Source: Pedobacter africanus (lineage in GTDB: Bacteria > Bacteroidota > Bacteroidia > Sphingobacteriales > Sphingobacteriaceae). From it: 64,000 nt of DNA. The translations under genes and the position numbers were made by a program. The notes beneath the pieces are model-generated. The model worked only from the letters and a program-made list of their open reading frames with translations. It was not told where the DNA came from and ran no database searches. How positions within the stretch are numbered: the stretch's first letter is position 1; each line of letters starts with the position of its first letter. This document shows positions 52,898 to 62,805 of this stretch, piece by piece. The DNA is taken from positions 1,860,001 to 1,924,000 of the forward strand of contig NZ_FWXT01000001.1 in the NCBI RefSeq assembly GCF_900176535.1. The letters run 5' to 3'.

Positions 52898-52971
52898 CAA
52901 AAAGTGCGGCTGTGTTTATTTGATCGCTTTTCGAATTCAACCAATTTTTCAAAACCAACACATACAAAAAT

Positions 52972-55900
52972 ATGAAACAAATCCTTCCCGGCAAGTATGC
53001 GGGAGAATGCAGGTCATTTAATAGAAAACTACTATTAGTTATGAGGTTAACTATTTTCTTATTAATCGCGGGCTGCCTGGCTGTACAAGCCTCAGGCTAT
53101 GCCCAAAAAGTAAACCTATCGGTGCGCAATGCAGGGATGGAAAGCGTCTGCCTGGACATTAAAAAGCAGACCGGCTATTTCTTCCTGTACGATGCCGATG
53201 TGCTGAAAAAATCAGGAAAGGTTAACCTTGAACTCAAAAACGCCGAACTGACAGAGGCCTTAAAACAGCTCACGGCCGGAAAAGCGTTGGAATATAAGAT
53301 TATTGATAAGACAGTCATCATCTCTGAGGCAAGAAGCGTACAAACTATGCAGGAGGAGATCATCGTTAAAGGAACCGTAAAATCGAAAGAAGCGCCTGGT
53401 CAGCCAGATCTGGCTCTTCCCGGGGTGGTAGTTACGCTTAAGGGAACAAAAAAAGCTGTGCTTACTTTCGGCGATGGGACATACAGCATCAAGGCCCCTG
53501 CCAATGGTACCCTGGTATTTTCTATGGTAGGTTACGGCACTAAAGAAATCGCTATTAACGGAAATAAAATCATTGATATTGTAATGGCAGAAACAGCCAG
53601 CCAACTGAATGAAGTTATTGTTACCGCCTATGGTACTTCTGAAAAAAAAGAAAACCAGATCGGGAGCGCATTTCAGGTAAACAGAAAAGACCTGGATCGT
53701 AAACCTCTCGATAGGATTGACAAATTGCTGGAAGGTATTGTACCGGGTTTACAGGTTGACATGCAGGATGCAACTGCAGCAAGTGCCAGACCAAGATTCC
53801 AGACGCGTCTTAGAGGGGATGCGACATTCAGCTCCTCCAATGAGCCGCTATGGGTGTTAGACGGAATCCCGATAAATACAGGTGATGAGACCAATATGAT
53901 CCCGGGCACCAATACCAGTGTTAGCCCCTTAAGCTACCTTAACCCGAATGACATCGAATCAATAACTGTATTGAAAGATGCTACCGCAACTTCAATTTAT
54001 GGTGCAAACGGTGCAAACGGGGTGATACTGATTACAACTACCAGGGGACGGGATGGCGAAAACAGGATTAACTACAGTTTCAGAACTGGTCTGAACCTTT
54101 TAAACGACAACCGCTTTCATGTTCTCAGTGCGAATGAGTATAGAGAACTCATTTCGGAATCTTTTGCCAATTCGCCATTATCAGTGAATCCGGTTGAGGA
54201 TTTGGGAACAAGTACCGACTGGTATGACATCTTTTACCGTAACGGTGTAACCAGTCAGCATGATCTTTCATTTTCAGGAGGAAACGAGAAAACCAGGTAT
54301 TATGTTTCTGGGGCTTACTACAAAGAGAAACCCATCATGATCAATAATACTACGCAAAGGTTTTCTACAAGAATTAACCTTGATCAGAAAGTAAACCGGT
54401 CAATTGACATGTTTTTCCGCCTGGGCGCTTCATATAACCTGAATGACATGTTTAATCCTGGAAATGCCTATTACATCAACAGACCTATTGACAGCCCCTT
54501 CAATCCGGATGGATCCTATGTTATGAAGTTTTACAATAAACTTGCCGACGCAAAGTTTAATGACGACAACCAGAAAACCATGGCTATGAATGGAAATATT
54601 GGTGGAACAATCCGCATATTGCCCGAACTTTCATATACCACCACCAATGGTATAGATTACTCTTCAGTAAACGAGAGCATGTATACCTCTATGCTTACAT
54701 TCCTTGGCCGAGATGGCGGGGAAGCTTATAAAGGGCAAAGTACAGTCTTTACCTGGAACTCTCAACATCGCATTAATTTTGATAAGAAATTTGGCAACCA
54801 TTCCTTTTCTGCCTTATTGGGTGGAGAAGCTACCAACAGGGACAGGCGGTCATTATCTGCTAATGGAATCGGTTTTGCAAACGATAAGATCAGAGAAGTG
54901 ACCTACGCTGCAACCAGAACGGGTTCAAGTTCGGCGGCCGAACAAAGTGGTTTATCCTACTATGGACAGCTCAACTACAGTTTATCAGACAAATATCATT
55001 TGATAGGAAGCTTCAGGGGTGATGCCAATTCGGATTTCGGAACCGATGTAAGGTGGGCAACCTTTAAGTCGATAGGGGCCGCATGGACCATCAGCAAAGA
55101 GAAGTTCTGGTCTGTAAAAGAAATTGATTTCGCGAAAATCAAACTCAGCTACGGTACAAACGGCAATTCCAGGATAGGGGCATATAAATCAAAAGGGATT
55201 TACAGCATGGGTACAGACAATAGTTATATCGGTATGCCTGGAGCAATCATGTCAAATGGTGAAAACCCTGTGCTGTCCTGGGAAACCACCTACATTTTAA
55301 ATGGAGGTATTAGTCTTGGTTTGTTCAAAAGAATTTCCCTTGAACTTGAAGCCTATCAGAACATCACTAAAAATATTCTGGACGACGTAGACGTATCTCG
55401 CACAAGCGGGTTTACAGGAATCCTTCAGAATTTAGGGACTGTAAAGAACCGCGGCATTGAACTTACCCTAAACACACAAAACATCATGAAGAAGGATTTT
55501 GAGTGGAAAACCAGGTTTAACCTGTCGCACAACAGTAACCATATTGTGAAGCTTTACAATGGCAACAATAAGGTTTTTGGCAATACGATCAGAAGTGTAG
55601 GTGACGCCATAGGCACCTTTTATCTGATCAGATGGGCCGGAGTAGATCCCCGAGACGGCGGTCCGCTGTGGTACGATAACCGGGGCAATATTACCAAGGA
55701 ATTTGACCTGAACAATCGTGTCATACTTGACGATCCCAATCCTGATTTTTTTGGGGGCATGACAAATACCTTCCAATATAAAAACTTTTCGTTTAGTGCG
55801 CTAATGGTATATAATGTAGGCGGATATGCATTTAGTGCTTTGCAGCGCGATGCTGAATCAGATGGAAGGAACCTTGCTTCCGACAACCAATCGAGAAACC

Positions 55901-56226
55901 AGCTTGACCGCTGGAGAGAAGCCGGTGACCTTAGCATCGTCCCTAAAACCGTTCTGGGTGAAAATGCAAACAATGGACGTAACTCAACCCGGTTCCTTCA
56001 CCGGAAGACAAGCTTAAGATTAACCAATGTTAGTGTAAATTATGCAATACCGGAAAGCGCATTAAAAGCCATACGACTTAGGCGCGCCAGCATATATGCT
56101 CAGGCAGACAATGTTGGTTTCTGGACACCTTATAAAACCAAAAAAGGTTACAACGATTACAAGAACTATTTCAATCCATACCCTCAACCTCTTGTGCTCT
56201 CTTTTGGCTTAAACGTAGGCTTTTAA
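52972..56226 (+). CDS. SusC-family TonB-dependent transporter with STN signalling domain
   Basis: A 1084-residue receptor. The n-region is long, the hydrophobic signal is TIFLLIAGCLAVQASGYAQ, and the STN domain (about 45-115) includes VNLSVRNAGMESVCLDIKKQTG and FLYDADVLKKSGKVNLELKN. CarboxypepD_reg has a short insert (KSKEAPGQPDLALPGVVVTLKG), followed by EVIVTAYGTSEKKENQIG as TonB-box region, the plug (LWVLDGIPINTGDETNMIPG, GANGANGVILITTTRGRDG) and the barrel ending LNVGF. It belongs to the sigma/FecR-controlled set. The M16 peptidase downstream suggests that the imported ligand may be a peptide or protein. Confidence 0.93.
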   Translation: MKQILPGKYAGECRSFNRKLLLVMRLTIFLLIAGCLAVQASGYAQKVNLSVRNAGMESVCLDIKKQTGYFFLYDADVLKKSGKVNLELKNAELTEALKQLTAGKALEYKIIDKTVIISEARSVQTMQEEIIVKGTVKSKEAPGQPDLALPGVVVTLKGTKKAVLTFGDGTYSIKAPANGTLVFSMVGYGTKEIAINGNKIIDIVMAETASQLNEVIVTAYGTSEKKENQIGSAFQVNRKDLDRKPLDRIDKLLEGIVPGLQVDMQDATAASARPRFQTRLRGDATFSSSNEPLWVLDGIPINTGDETNMIPGTNTSVSPLSYLNPNDIESITVLKDATATSIYGANGANGVILITTTRGRDGENRINYSFRTGLNLLNDNRFHVLSANEYRELISESFANSPLSVNPVEDLGTSTDWYDIFYRNGVTSQHDLSFSGGNEKTRYYVSGAYYKEKPIMINNTTQRFSTRINLDQKVNRSIDMFFRLGASYNLNDMFNPGNAYYINRPIDSPFNPDGSYVMKFYNKLADAKFNDDNQKTMAMNGNIGGTIRILPELSYTTTNGIDYSSVNESMYTSMLTFLGRDGGEAYKGQSTVFTWNSQHRINFDKKFGNHSFSALLGGEATNRDRRSLSANGIGFANDKIREVTYAATRTGSSSAAEQSGLSYYGQLNYSLSDKYHLIGSFRGDANSDFGTDVRWATFKSIGAAWTISKEKFWSVKEIDFAKIKLSYGTNGNSRIGAYKSKGIYSMGTDNSYIGMPGAIMSNGENPVLSWETTYILNGGISLGLFKRISLELEAYQNITKNILDDVDVSRTSGFTGILQNLGTVKNRGIELTLNTQNIMKKDFEWKTRFNLSHNSNHIVKLYNGNNKVFGNTIRSVGDAIGTFYLIRWAGVDPRDGGPLWYDNRGNITKEFDLNNRVILDDPNPDFFGGMTNTFQYKNFSFSALMVYNVGGYAFSALQRDAESDGRNLASDNQSRNQLDRWREAGDLSIVPKTVLGENANNGRNSTRFLHRKTSLRLTNVSVNYAIPESALKAIRLRRASIYAQADNVGFWTPYKTKKGYNDYKNYFNPYPQPLVLSFGLNVGF

Positions 56227-56243
56227 CCATAACATAAACAACA

Positions 56244-57683
56244 ATGAAAAATATAGCTAAAATAGCATTACTGATCTTGCTTGCTCTAAGTGTGGGTTCA
56301 TGTAAAAAATTCCTTGAAAAAGAGCCTATAGGTAAAGTAGGTAAACAGGTACTGTTTGAAGACGTTAACGGCGCAAAGCTTGCGCTGATGGGTTCTTATA
56401 AATCCATGCTCGATTATTACAGAAATGAATTTGGTATGTATGGTGATGTAGCGTCAGATAACCTGGTGAATGTGCCGGCAAACAATGTTTATATGCCCGA
56501 ACAGTTTAACTTTAGCAGCACAGCCGAAGACGAAGCCAGTGGTGCAGGCCACATATGGTTAGATATTTATGAGACATTGAACAATGTGAACAATCTGATC
56601 AATGCCATACCTGAACTGAAAGCAAAATTTCCAGGTAGTACGGGAGAGCTGGATGCTTTACAGGCACAGGCCCTGGTGCTTAGGGCAATATGCCACCTGG
56701 ATTTGAGCAAAGTGTTTTCGCAACCCTATACTTTCACAGCAGATGGCTCACATATGGGAATTCCTCTTTTGTTAAAAACACCAAATCCCGGCCAACAGGT
56801 ACCACGCAATACAATGAAAGAAACTTATGATCAAATCATTAAGGACATCAGTGATGCAATTCCAGTATTAAAAATTTACGGTAATACCGATCAGGCGTTG
56901 ATAAGTTATCAGGCAGCGCTGGGCCTGCTATCCAGGGTTTATCTTTATCAGGGTAACTGGACACAAAGCCTTGCAAATGCGGATCTGGTGATTAACGACA
57001 AGGCTTATGCGCTGGCCACTGCATCAAGTTACAAGACAGTATTTACCGCCTACCCTTTAAGCTCTTCCTCACCAAAAGTTGAGATTTTGTTCCAATTATC
57101 CGCTCAGGGACAAGACAAGTACGGTGCCACCGATATCAACACAATATTCTCATCTTTCTCAGCTGCCAGGTACAAAGCATCAGCCAAATTACTTGGCCTG
57201 TTTGATGCCAACGACATCAGAAAGAAAGACATGTTTTCTGTCAATTCTACAAAATCGATCACCAAAAAATATGCAGACAGCATTTCAACAGTTCCAAATC
57301 CATTTACAATAAAGGTAATCCGCCTTTCGGAAGTTTACCTGAACCGCGCAGAAGCAAACTGGAACCTTGGTAAATATGATGATGCAGCAAAAGATCTTCA
57401 GATCATATCGCAAAGAGCGCATCCGAATAAAACCATTACGATAATTTACAGTTCAGCTGCTGACCTCTACAAGCAGATTGCCGATGAAAGAAACCGTGAG
57501 CTGTGTTTTGAAGGGCACCGTTTGATTGATCTGGTAAGACGTAAAGAAAATCTCCAACGGGGGAACGACTGCAACTCGACGGTTTGCAGTCTCAACTACC
57601 CGAACGATAAATTTGTTTTACCGATTACAACCAAGGAACTAGATGCCAACAAGGCAATGAAACAAAACCCTGGCTATAACTAA
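56244..57683 (+). CDS. SusD/RagB-family outer-membrane lipoprotein
   Basis: A 479-residue SusD homologue with lipobox LSVGSCKKF. Signatures include LVLRAICHLDLSKVFSQPYTF, LSEVYLNRAEANWNLGKYDDA and ERNRELCFEGHRLIDLVRRKEN. It starts 17 bases after the SusC stop. As in RagB, which binds peptides in Porphyromonas, the ligand of this group need not be a glycan. Confidence 0.93.
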   Translation: MKNIAKIALLILLALSVGSCKKFLEKEPIGKVGKQVLFEDVNGAKLALMGSYKSMLDYYRNEFGMYGDVASDNLVNVPANNVYMPEQFNFSSTAEDEASGAGHIWLDIYETLNNVNNLINAIPELKAKFPGSTGELDALQAQALVLRAICHLDLSKVFSQPYTFTADGSHMGIPLLLKTPNPGQQVPRNTMKETYDQIIKDISDAIPVLKIYGNTDQALISYQAALGLLSRVYLYQGNWTQSLANADLVINDKAYALATASSYKTVFTAYPLSSSSPKVEILFQLSAQGQDKYGATDINTIFSSFSAARYKASAKLLGLFDANDIRKKDMFSVNSTKSITKKYADSISTVPNPFTIKVIRLSEVYLNRAEANWNLGKYDDAAKDLQIISQRAHPNKTITIIYSSAADLYKQIADERNRELCFEGHRLIDLVRRKENLQRGNDCNSTVCSLNYPNDKFVLPITTKELDANKAMKQNPGYN

Positions 57684-57690
57684 TAAAGAA

Positions 57691-58158
57691 ATGAAAAATA
57701 ATATAAAAAATCTGCTCAGTATCTGTATTCTACCTTTGGTATTACTGGCTGCATCCTGTTCAAAGGAACAGGTTCCTTATGACAATCCTTTTTTTCATAT
57801 CAATTTTGAGAATAAAAGTTCTATAGAAGTCTTATCCAACCGTAAAGACACCGTAGACTATAAAGTTTACCTAAGTGCCCAGCTTCAGTTTGAACCTATT
57901 GACCTGCAATATGAAGTAAAAGTGGGTGACGGGTTGCAGGATGGTCGTGATTTTACACTAATTACCACTGGTAATAAATTGACTTTTCCACAGGGGATTT
58001 TTGAGCGTGCCATCAGAATTGCATGGAAAGAATCTGTCCTTGATCCGGCAAAAGACAATACCATTACCATTCGGCTAATCAGCAATACCCGGAACTTTAC
58101 AATGGGTATGCCTGGGCCAGACCAGCTACAGCGTCAACTGATCATCACTAAAAAGTAG
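57691..58158 (+). CDS. Small lipoprotein, DUF4843/Calx-beta-like
   Basis: A 155-residue lipoprotein with lipobox LLAASCSKE. The mature part looks like one immunoglobulin-like beta sandwich with a Calx-beta flavour (DTVDYKVYLSAQLQFEPIDLQYEV, LTFPQGIFERAIRIAWKE, DNTITIRLISNTRNFTMGMPGPD). Proteins of this size and pattern often follow SusD genes in this phylum. No catalytic residues are seen. It lies 7 bases after SusD and 8 before the peptidase, so it is part of the operon, probably as a surface accessory protein. Confidence 0.65.
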   Translation: MKNNIKNLLSICILPLVLLAASCSKEQVPYDNPFFHINFENKSSIEVLSNRKDTVDYKVYLSAQLQFEPIDLQYEVKVGDGLQDGRDFTLITTGNKLTFPQGIFERAIRIAWKESVLDPAKDNTITIRLISNTRNFTMGMPGPDQLQRQLIITKK

Positions 58159-58166
58159 GGAAGGCA

Positions 58167-60989
58167 ATGATGAGGAAAAATATAAATCTGATGCCGTTAT
58201 TACTGGCCTGCCTGGCACTTTTAAGTTTCGGCGGCTATGCCCAGCAATTGCGTCAAGACCCGAACCTGGTAACGGGAAGGCTTAAAAACGGCTTTACCTA
58301 TTACATTTACAAAAGCAACAAAACACCAGGTAATTCGGTTCTGAGATTGTTTCTAAATGCAGGCTCACTACAGGAAGACTCTGATCAGTTGGGCCTAGCC
58401 CATTTTATCGAGCACATGGCCTTTAATGGGACCAAACATTATTCTAAAAATGATGTGATCGAATTCCTGGAATCTAAAGGTGTAAAGTTTGGGGCCGACC
58501 TGAATGCACACACCAGTTTTGATGAAACGGTGTATAAGATCAGTATCAATACGGAGGACGAGAAAAACCTGGAGAAATCTATCGACATTATGGCTGACTG
58601 GGCATTTGGCATAACCTTCGACAGCCATGAGATCGATAAGGAACGTGGCGTAGTGATCGAAGAATGGCGTAGCAAACAAGGTGCAGCGAACCGCTTAAGG
58701 GAACAATACCTGCCCGTACTGTTCAACAAATCCAGGTATGCCGAACGCTTGCCGATAGGCAAGGTTGACATCCTGAAGAGCTTTAAACGGCAAACCATTG
58801 TAGACTTTTACGAAAAATGGTACCGCCCCGACCTAATGTCTATTGCCATTATAACGGATATTGATCCAAAAAAAGTGGAAACTTATATCAAAAATGAGTT
58901 TAACCAGTACAAAGCTAAAAGCAAGGCCCCAAGGATATATTATGAATTACCTCAGCATCGTGACACCTTGTTTTCTATCCTTACCGACAAGGAAGCCAAT
59001 GCCATTGAACTGAGCGTTTTTAATAAGATCAGGTCTTTTAGTGGGATCAAAACAGAGCAGGACTATAAAGCTCAGCTTATCCGTTCATTTTTCAATGCTC
59101 TGACCAAAAGCCGCTTCAGCAGAATCTCTCAACTGCAGAATGATTTTAAGGAGGGCAGCTTCTCGGTCAGCAATATTGTGCTGAAAAATGGCATTGTTTC
59201 GGGCGGGGCAGCTTTGTATCACGACAAAATCAAAGAGGGAATTACTCAGTACTTAACCGAAACGCAGCGGATTTTCCGTTATGGGTTCACCAGCGATGAA
59301 ATAAAAAAATACCGTGATGAGTATATTGCAGCAATTAAACGTTCTGAAGCCTCGGAGGATAAAACGCAAGGAGAAACCTATGTCAATGAAATACACGATG
59401 TATTTTACAACGGCAGCACCATGTTGGCTAAAACGGAACGCAACAGGCTTGCGCTCAAATACGCACCGCAAATTGACTCCCTTACGCTCTTCGACTTCCT
59501 GAAATCGGTAAACAAGCCAGGTAATACCGTGGTATTGCTTACCGCGCCGGAAAAGGACAAAACCAGTTTACCTGACCAGCCAGCCTTAAAGGCCATGTTT
59601 GCCAAAGCAGCCTCAGAAAAGATTGCGCCCTGGTCAGACCAGCTAAGCATTCCTGAAAAACTGCTGGCACAAGAACCAAAAGCTGGTAAAGTGGTCAAAC
59701 AGGAAATCATATCTCCTATTGGGCTTACCAAATGGACCTTATCCAACGGCTCCATTGTTTATCTGAAGCCGACCGAAGAACGTAAAAATTACCTTTCTTT
59801 ATCGGGCTTCCGGAAAGGTGGAATTTACGCCCTGGATTCAGCACAATATGTAACCGCTCAGTTTGTAAAGCCGGTTACCGGCCTGAGTGGTGCGGGCCCT
59901 TTCAGCAGACGCGCATTAACTGAGTTCCTTACCGGAAATTCAGCTTCTGCCACCCTAGTTTTATCAAATACCAGGGAAGGTGTAGTGACCAGTGCCGACT
60001 GGAAGGATGCCAGAACCATGTTCCAGCTCATGTACCTGAAATGGATGTACCCCAATGCTGATCCCTTAACATTTGAACAGGCAAAGCGGCAAACCATAGA
60101 ACAGATGGAGAACAACAAACTTTCTCCGAATTACGCCTACAATAAAGCCATAGCTGAACTGCTGAAAGGCGACGATGACTATGCGTCAAACCTGTCGGAA
60201 GCCCGCCTGAATAAAGAAGCACAATTAAAAGACATCATCCCGATTTTCAAAAGCCGGTTTGGTTCAGCTAAAGATTTCCAGTTTGTCATTGTAGGTGGGT
60301 TTAACCCCGACAGCATCAAACCTTTGGTTGAGCAGTATATAGGCGGTTTACCCGGTGGTGATTACAATGCAAAATTTGTTTATAAAGGTCCTATTGAAGG
60401 CCATGGAGCAAAAGACATCCTGATGTATGCGGGCACTGCACCTAAAAGCACCGTAAACCTTTTTTACCAAAACAATCAGGTAAACTATGATTATCCTGAA
60501 ATACTGGTTCAGACGCTTTTACAGGAGGTATTGAAAGTAAAGCTCCGCTTAAACCTTCGCGAAGAGAATTCGGGCGTATATGGTGTCGGTGTTTCGGTAT
60601 CAGCCACCAGCGTCCCTGCACCGCTAATCCGCTCGAGGATCTCCTTTACCTGTGCTCCGGAATCGGCGGAATTTCTGGTTAAACAAGCCCGGGACGAGGT
60701 TAAAAAAATTGCAGCAAATCCGCAGTATTTTGCTGCCGAACTGGCCAACATCAAAACACAGCAGATCGATGGCTATAAGAAACAGGTAGGTAAAAACCTG
60801 TTCTGGAGTTCGGCCCTTAGAAATCAGTTTTACTTCGGTTTTAAGGATTACAGTTATTTCAACAACTACGAAAACATGATCAACCGCATCACCCCTGAAA
60901 TGGTTTCCGATTATGCTAAAAAATACATGATTGAAACACCGGGCATTAAAGCAGTACTGATGCCTGAGAATTTTAAGACACTAAACTAA
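58167..60989 (+). CDS. M16 zinc peptidase, PqqL-like, exported
   Basis: A 940-residue insulinase-family protease with a signal ending near FGGYAQ (residue 26). The inverted zinc motif HFIEH is at 79-83, and the downstream glutamate lies in ERGVVIEEWRS, as in active M16 halves. The second half (about 510-935) is an M16 C-terminal-like pair without a zinc motif. Length and layout match E. coli PqqL and Pectobacterium FusC, periplasmic proteases encoded with TonB-dependent receptors that import ferredoxin-like proteins. Its position after SusC, SusD and a small lipoprotein suggests that imported peptides or small proteins are cut in the periplasm. A peptidase for general turnover is the alternative. 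Confidence 0.88.
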   Translation: MMRKNINLMPLLLACLALLSFGGYAQQLRQDPNLVTGRLKNGFTYYIYKSNKTPGNSVLRLFLNAGSLQEDSDQLGLAHFIEHMAFNGTKHYSKNDVIEFLESKGVKFGADLNAHTSFDETVYKISINTEDEKNLEKSIDIMADWAFGITFDSHEIDKERGVVIEEWRSKQGAANRLREQYLPVLFNKSRYAERLPIGKVDILKSFKRQTIVDFYEKWYRPDLMSIAIITDIDPKKVETYIKNEFNQYKAKSKAPRIYYELPQHRDTLFSILTDKEANAIELSVFNKIRSFSGIKTEQDYKAQLIRSFFNALTKSRFSRISQLQNDFKEGSFSVSNIVLKNGIVSGGAALYHDKIKEGITQYLTETQRIFRYGFTSDEIKKYRDEYIAAIKRSEASEDKTQGETYVNEIHDVFYNGSTMLAKTERNRLALKYAPQIDSLTLFDFLKSVNKPGNTVVLLTAPEKDKTSLPDQPALKAMFAKAASEKIAPWSDQLSIPEKLLAQEPKAGKVVKQEIISPIGLTKWTLSNGSIVYLKPTEERKNYLSLSGFRKGGIYALDSAQYVTAQFVKPVTGLSGAGPFSRRALTEFLTGNSASATLVLSNTREGVVTSADWKDARTMFQLMYLKWMYPNADPLTFEQAKRQTIEQMENNKLSPNYAYNKAIAELLKGDDDYASNLSEARLNKEAQLKDIIPIFKSRFGSAKDFQFVIVGGFNPDSIKPLVEQYIGGLPGGDYNAKFVYKGPIEGHGAKDILMYAGTAPKSTVNLFYQNNQVNYDYPEILVQTLLQEVLKVKLRLNLREENSGVYGVGVSVSATSVPAPLIRSRISFTCAPESAEFLVKQARDEVKKIAANPQYFAAELANIKTQQIDGYKKQVGKNLFWSSALRNQFYFGFKDYSYFNNYENMINRITPEMVSDYAKKYMIETPGIKAVLMPENFKTLN

Positions 60990-60994
60990 TTGTT

Positions 60995-62749
60995 ATGAAG
61001 ACTTTTAAAAATATCACCATCCTGTTCCTGCTTTTCATGGCGGGTGTTTATACAGGTTGTAAAAAAGACCCCGTAATGTACGGCAAAGGATTTGAATCCT
61101 TTAAATTCATCGTGAAAGATGCACTTGATGCAAATAAAGAATACGAAGGGATAATAAATGGCGACGAGATTGTGGTACAGTTGCCGACAGAGGTAGACGT
61201 CACAAATCTTAAAGCCAGCTTTTTGATGGATAATCCACGCACCATTGTGCAGGTAGGATCTGAAGTCCAGGAAAGTGGCATTACTGAGCAGGATTTTACC
61301 AATCCGGTGTCCTACCGTGTAAAAGCGGAAGACAAAAGCACGCGTAGCTATTCCGTGCGCGTCGAAAAGAAAGTAGCCTTCCAATCCTTTGGCTTTTATA
61401 AAGAAGATAACCCGGGGCTTGAAGAAGATTACAAAGCGGTCATCAGAGGATTAATTATTGATATTGCTGTTCATGAAACCGTAGACATCACAAAACTGGT
61501 AGCCAGGTTCCAGACAACAACAGGGGCAATAATAAAAGTTGGGGCAGTGACACAGGAAAGCAAAGTTACACCCAACAATTTTAATAGCCCCGTAGCGTAC
61601 ACTTTTACCGATGCAGGTTTACCTGCCTCAGTAGACTTTAAAGTTGCACTTTCTTTTATTGGCCCTAAATGGTGGATGATTGGTGATAAAAGCATCATAG
61701 GAAGTGAATCATCAAATTTAAAAATGGCAATTCATCCATTCACTAAATATCCTTACCTGGTATACATAAGAAGTGGGAAAGACGAGAATGGTGCTGTCAT
61801 TCCTGATGAAAAAGAGAAAATTGCGGTAATCAGTTACACAGGCACAGGGTGGAAAAATGTTGGGAACCCTGAAGGCTTCTCAGATGACGAATCCGATCTC
61901 GCCCAAATCGCTTTTGATGACCTTGGCGTACCATATGTCGGTTATAAAGATTACTATAAAGATGAACAAAAAGCAACGGTATTAAAATATTCCAATGAAA
62001 ATTGGGTTCCTGTTGGCAACAAAAATTTCAGCCCTGTCAAACTAGGCAAATTTTCATTCACAATTGGGGAATTCAATAGACCTATAGCTGCAGCCGCAGC
62101 TTCTGCAGTAGCACCAGGCTATGCCAGACAAGCTATATATGTTGCAGCAAATATGGATGACCAATGGAATAGTATTACTCCCTCAATCACAAACCCTTTA
62201 ATAGGCGGAGTACAGGTATTTAAGGGCTTAGACGGTAAAACTTACATGGCGGTTTTAGACCGAAGTTCGAATCTTAGCATGTATAAATATACCGACAATA
62301 CCTGGAAGCCGGTTGGGCCTGTTAGCTTCAGAACTTCCGACGGATTACCAGGTTTTACATCTGTAATTGGCGCAGCTTCAGCTGATGGTACTGTTTATAT
62401 TGGTTTTCAGACGGTATCTGCTAATCAACGTTTGAACCGTGTAATGAAGTTCAACGGTACCACTTGGGAAGAGCTTGGCTCAGCTGGAAACAGCCAGGAC
62501 CAGACCGATAAATATGCGTTAGCTGTAGATCCAACGGGCAAGCTGTATTTCGGGTTCGCAAATACCACTGGTCTGTACGTGCGTACTTTTAATGATCAGA
62601 CTAAAAACTGGAATACACCCAGAATGGTTGTTTCCGGAAAAATTAACGCATTTGACATGCAGGTTTCACCTGATGGGATTCCTTATCTTGCTGTAACCAC
62701 CACTACCGACAAGAAAATAACCGTTTACAAGTACACTAACACGAAATAA
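60995..62749 (+). CDS. Lipoprotein with two DUF5018-like Ig repeats and a beta-propeller
   Basis: A 584-residue lipoprotein (lipobox VYTGCKKD). Residues about 30-125 and 125-215 are two similar Ig-like repeats of the DUF5018/bacterial-surface type: each has a D-V-T-x-L-x-A or D-I-T-K-L-V-A-R-F strand, then VQVGSEVQESGIT or IKVGAVTQESKVT, and F-x-x-PVxYxxxA. Residues about 225-584 form a propeller with repeated blades such as NLKMAIHPFTKYPYLVYI, LAQIAFDDLGVPYVGYKD and YALAVDPTGKLYFGFAN. No enzyme signature is seen. It starts 5 bases after the peptidase stop and ends at a terminator. A surface substrate-binding role is the simplest guess. Confidence 0.72.
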   Translation: MKTFKNITILFLLFMAGVYTGCKKDPVMYGKGFESFKFIVKDALDANKEYEGIINGDEIVVQLPTEVDVTNLKASFLMDNPRTIVQVGSEVQESGITEQDFTNPVSYRVKAEDKSTRSYSVRVEKKVAFQSFGFYKEDNPGLEEDYKAVIRGLIIDIAVHETVDITKLVARFQTTTGAIIKVGAVTQESKVTPNNFNSPVAYTFTDAGLPASVDFKVALSFIGPKWWMIGDKSIIGSESSNLKMAIHPFTKYPYLVYIRSGKDENGAVIPDEKEKIAVISYTGTGWKNVGNPEGFSDDESDLAQIAFDDLGVPYVGYKDYYKDEQKATVLKYSNENWVPVGNKNFSPVKLGKFSFTIGEFNRPIAAAAASAVAPGYARQAIYVAANMDDQWNSITPSITNPLIGGVQVFKGLDGKTYMAVLDRSSNLSMYKYTDNTWKPVGPVSFRTSDGLPGFTSVIGAASADGTVYIGFQTVSANQRLNRVMKFNGTTWEELGSAGNSQDQTDKYALAVDPTGKLYFGFANTTGLYVRTFNDQTKNWNTPRMVVSGKINAFDMQVSPDGIPYLAVTTTTDKKITVYKYTNTK

Positions 62750-62756
62750 CATCCCG

Positions 62757-62792
62757 GCTTTACGTGGGCTTAACAACCCATGTAAAGCTTTT
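62757..62792 (+). terminator. Terminator after the propeller lipoprotein
   Basis: A 12-bp stem GCTTTACGTGGG with CCCATGTAAAGC (one G-U pair) around CTTAACAA, followed by TTTT. It starts 7 bases after the lipoprotein stop and 49 bases before the phosphoesterase start, so the latter may be weakly expressed or have its own promoter. Confidence 0.8.
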
Positions 62793-62805
62793 AAACATAT
62801 ATCAA

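Noticed and set aside
52804..52971. A small RNA gene in the fecR-susC gap
   Set aside because: A hairpin is present, but no separate promoter or terminator pair could be defined; attenuation or termination is simpler.
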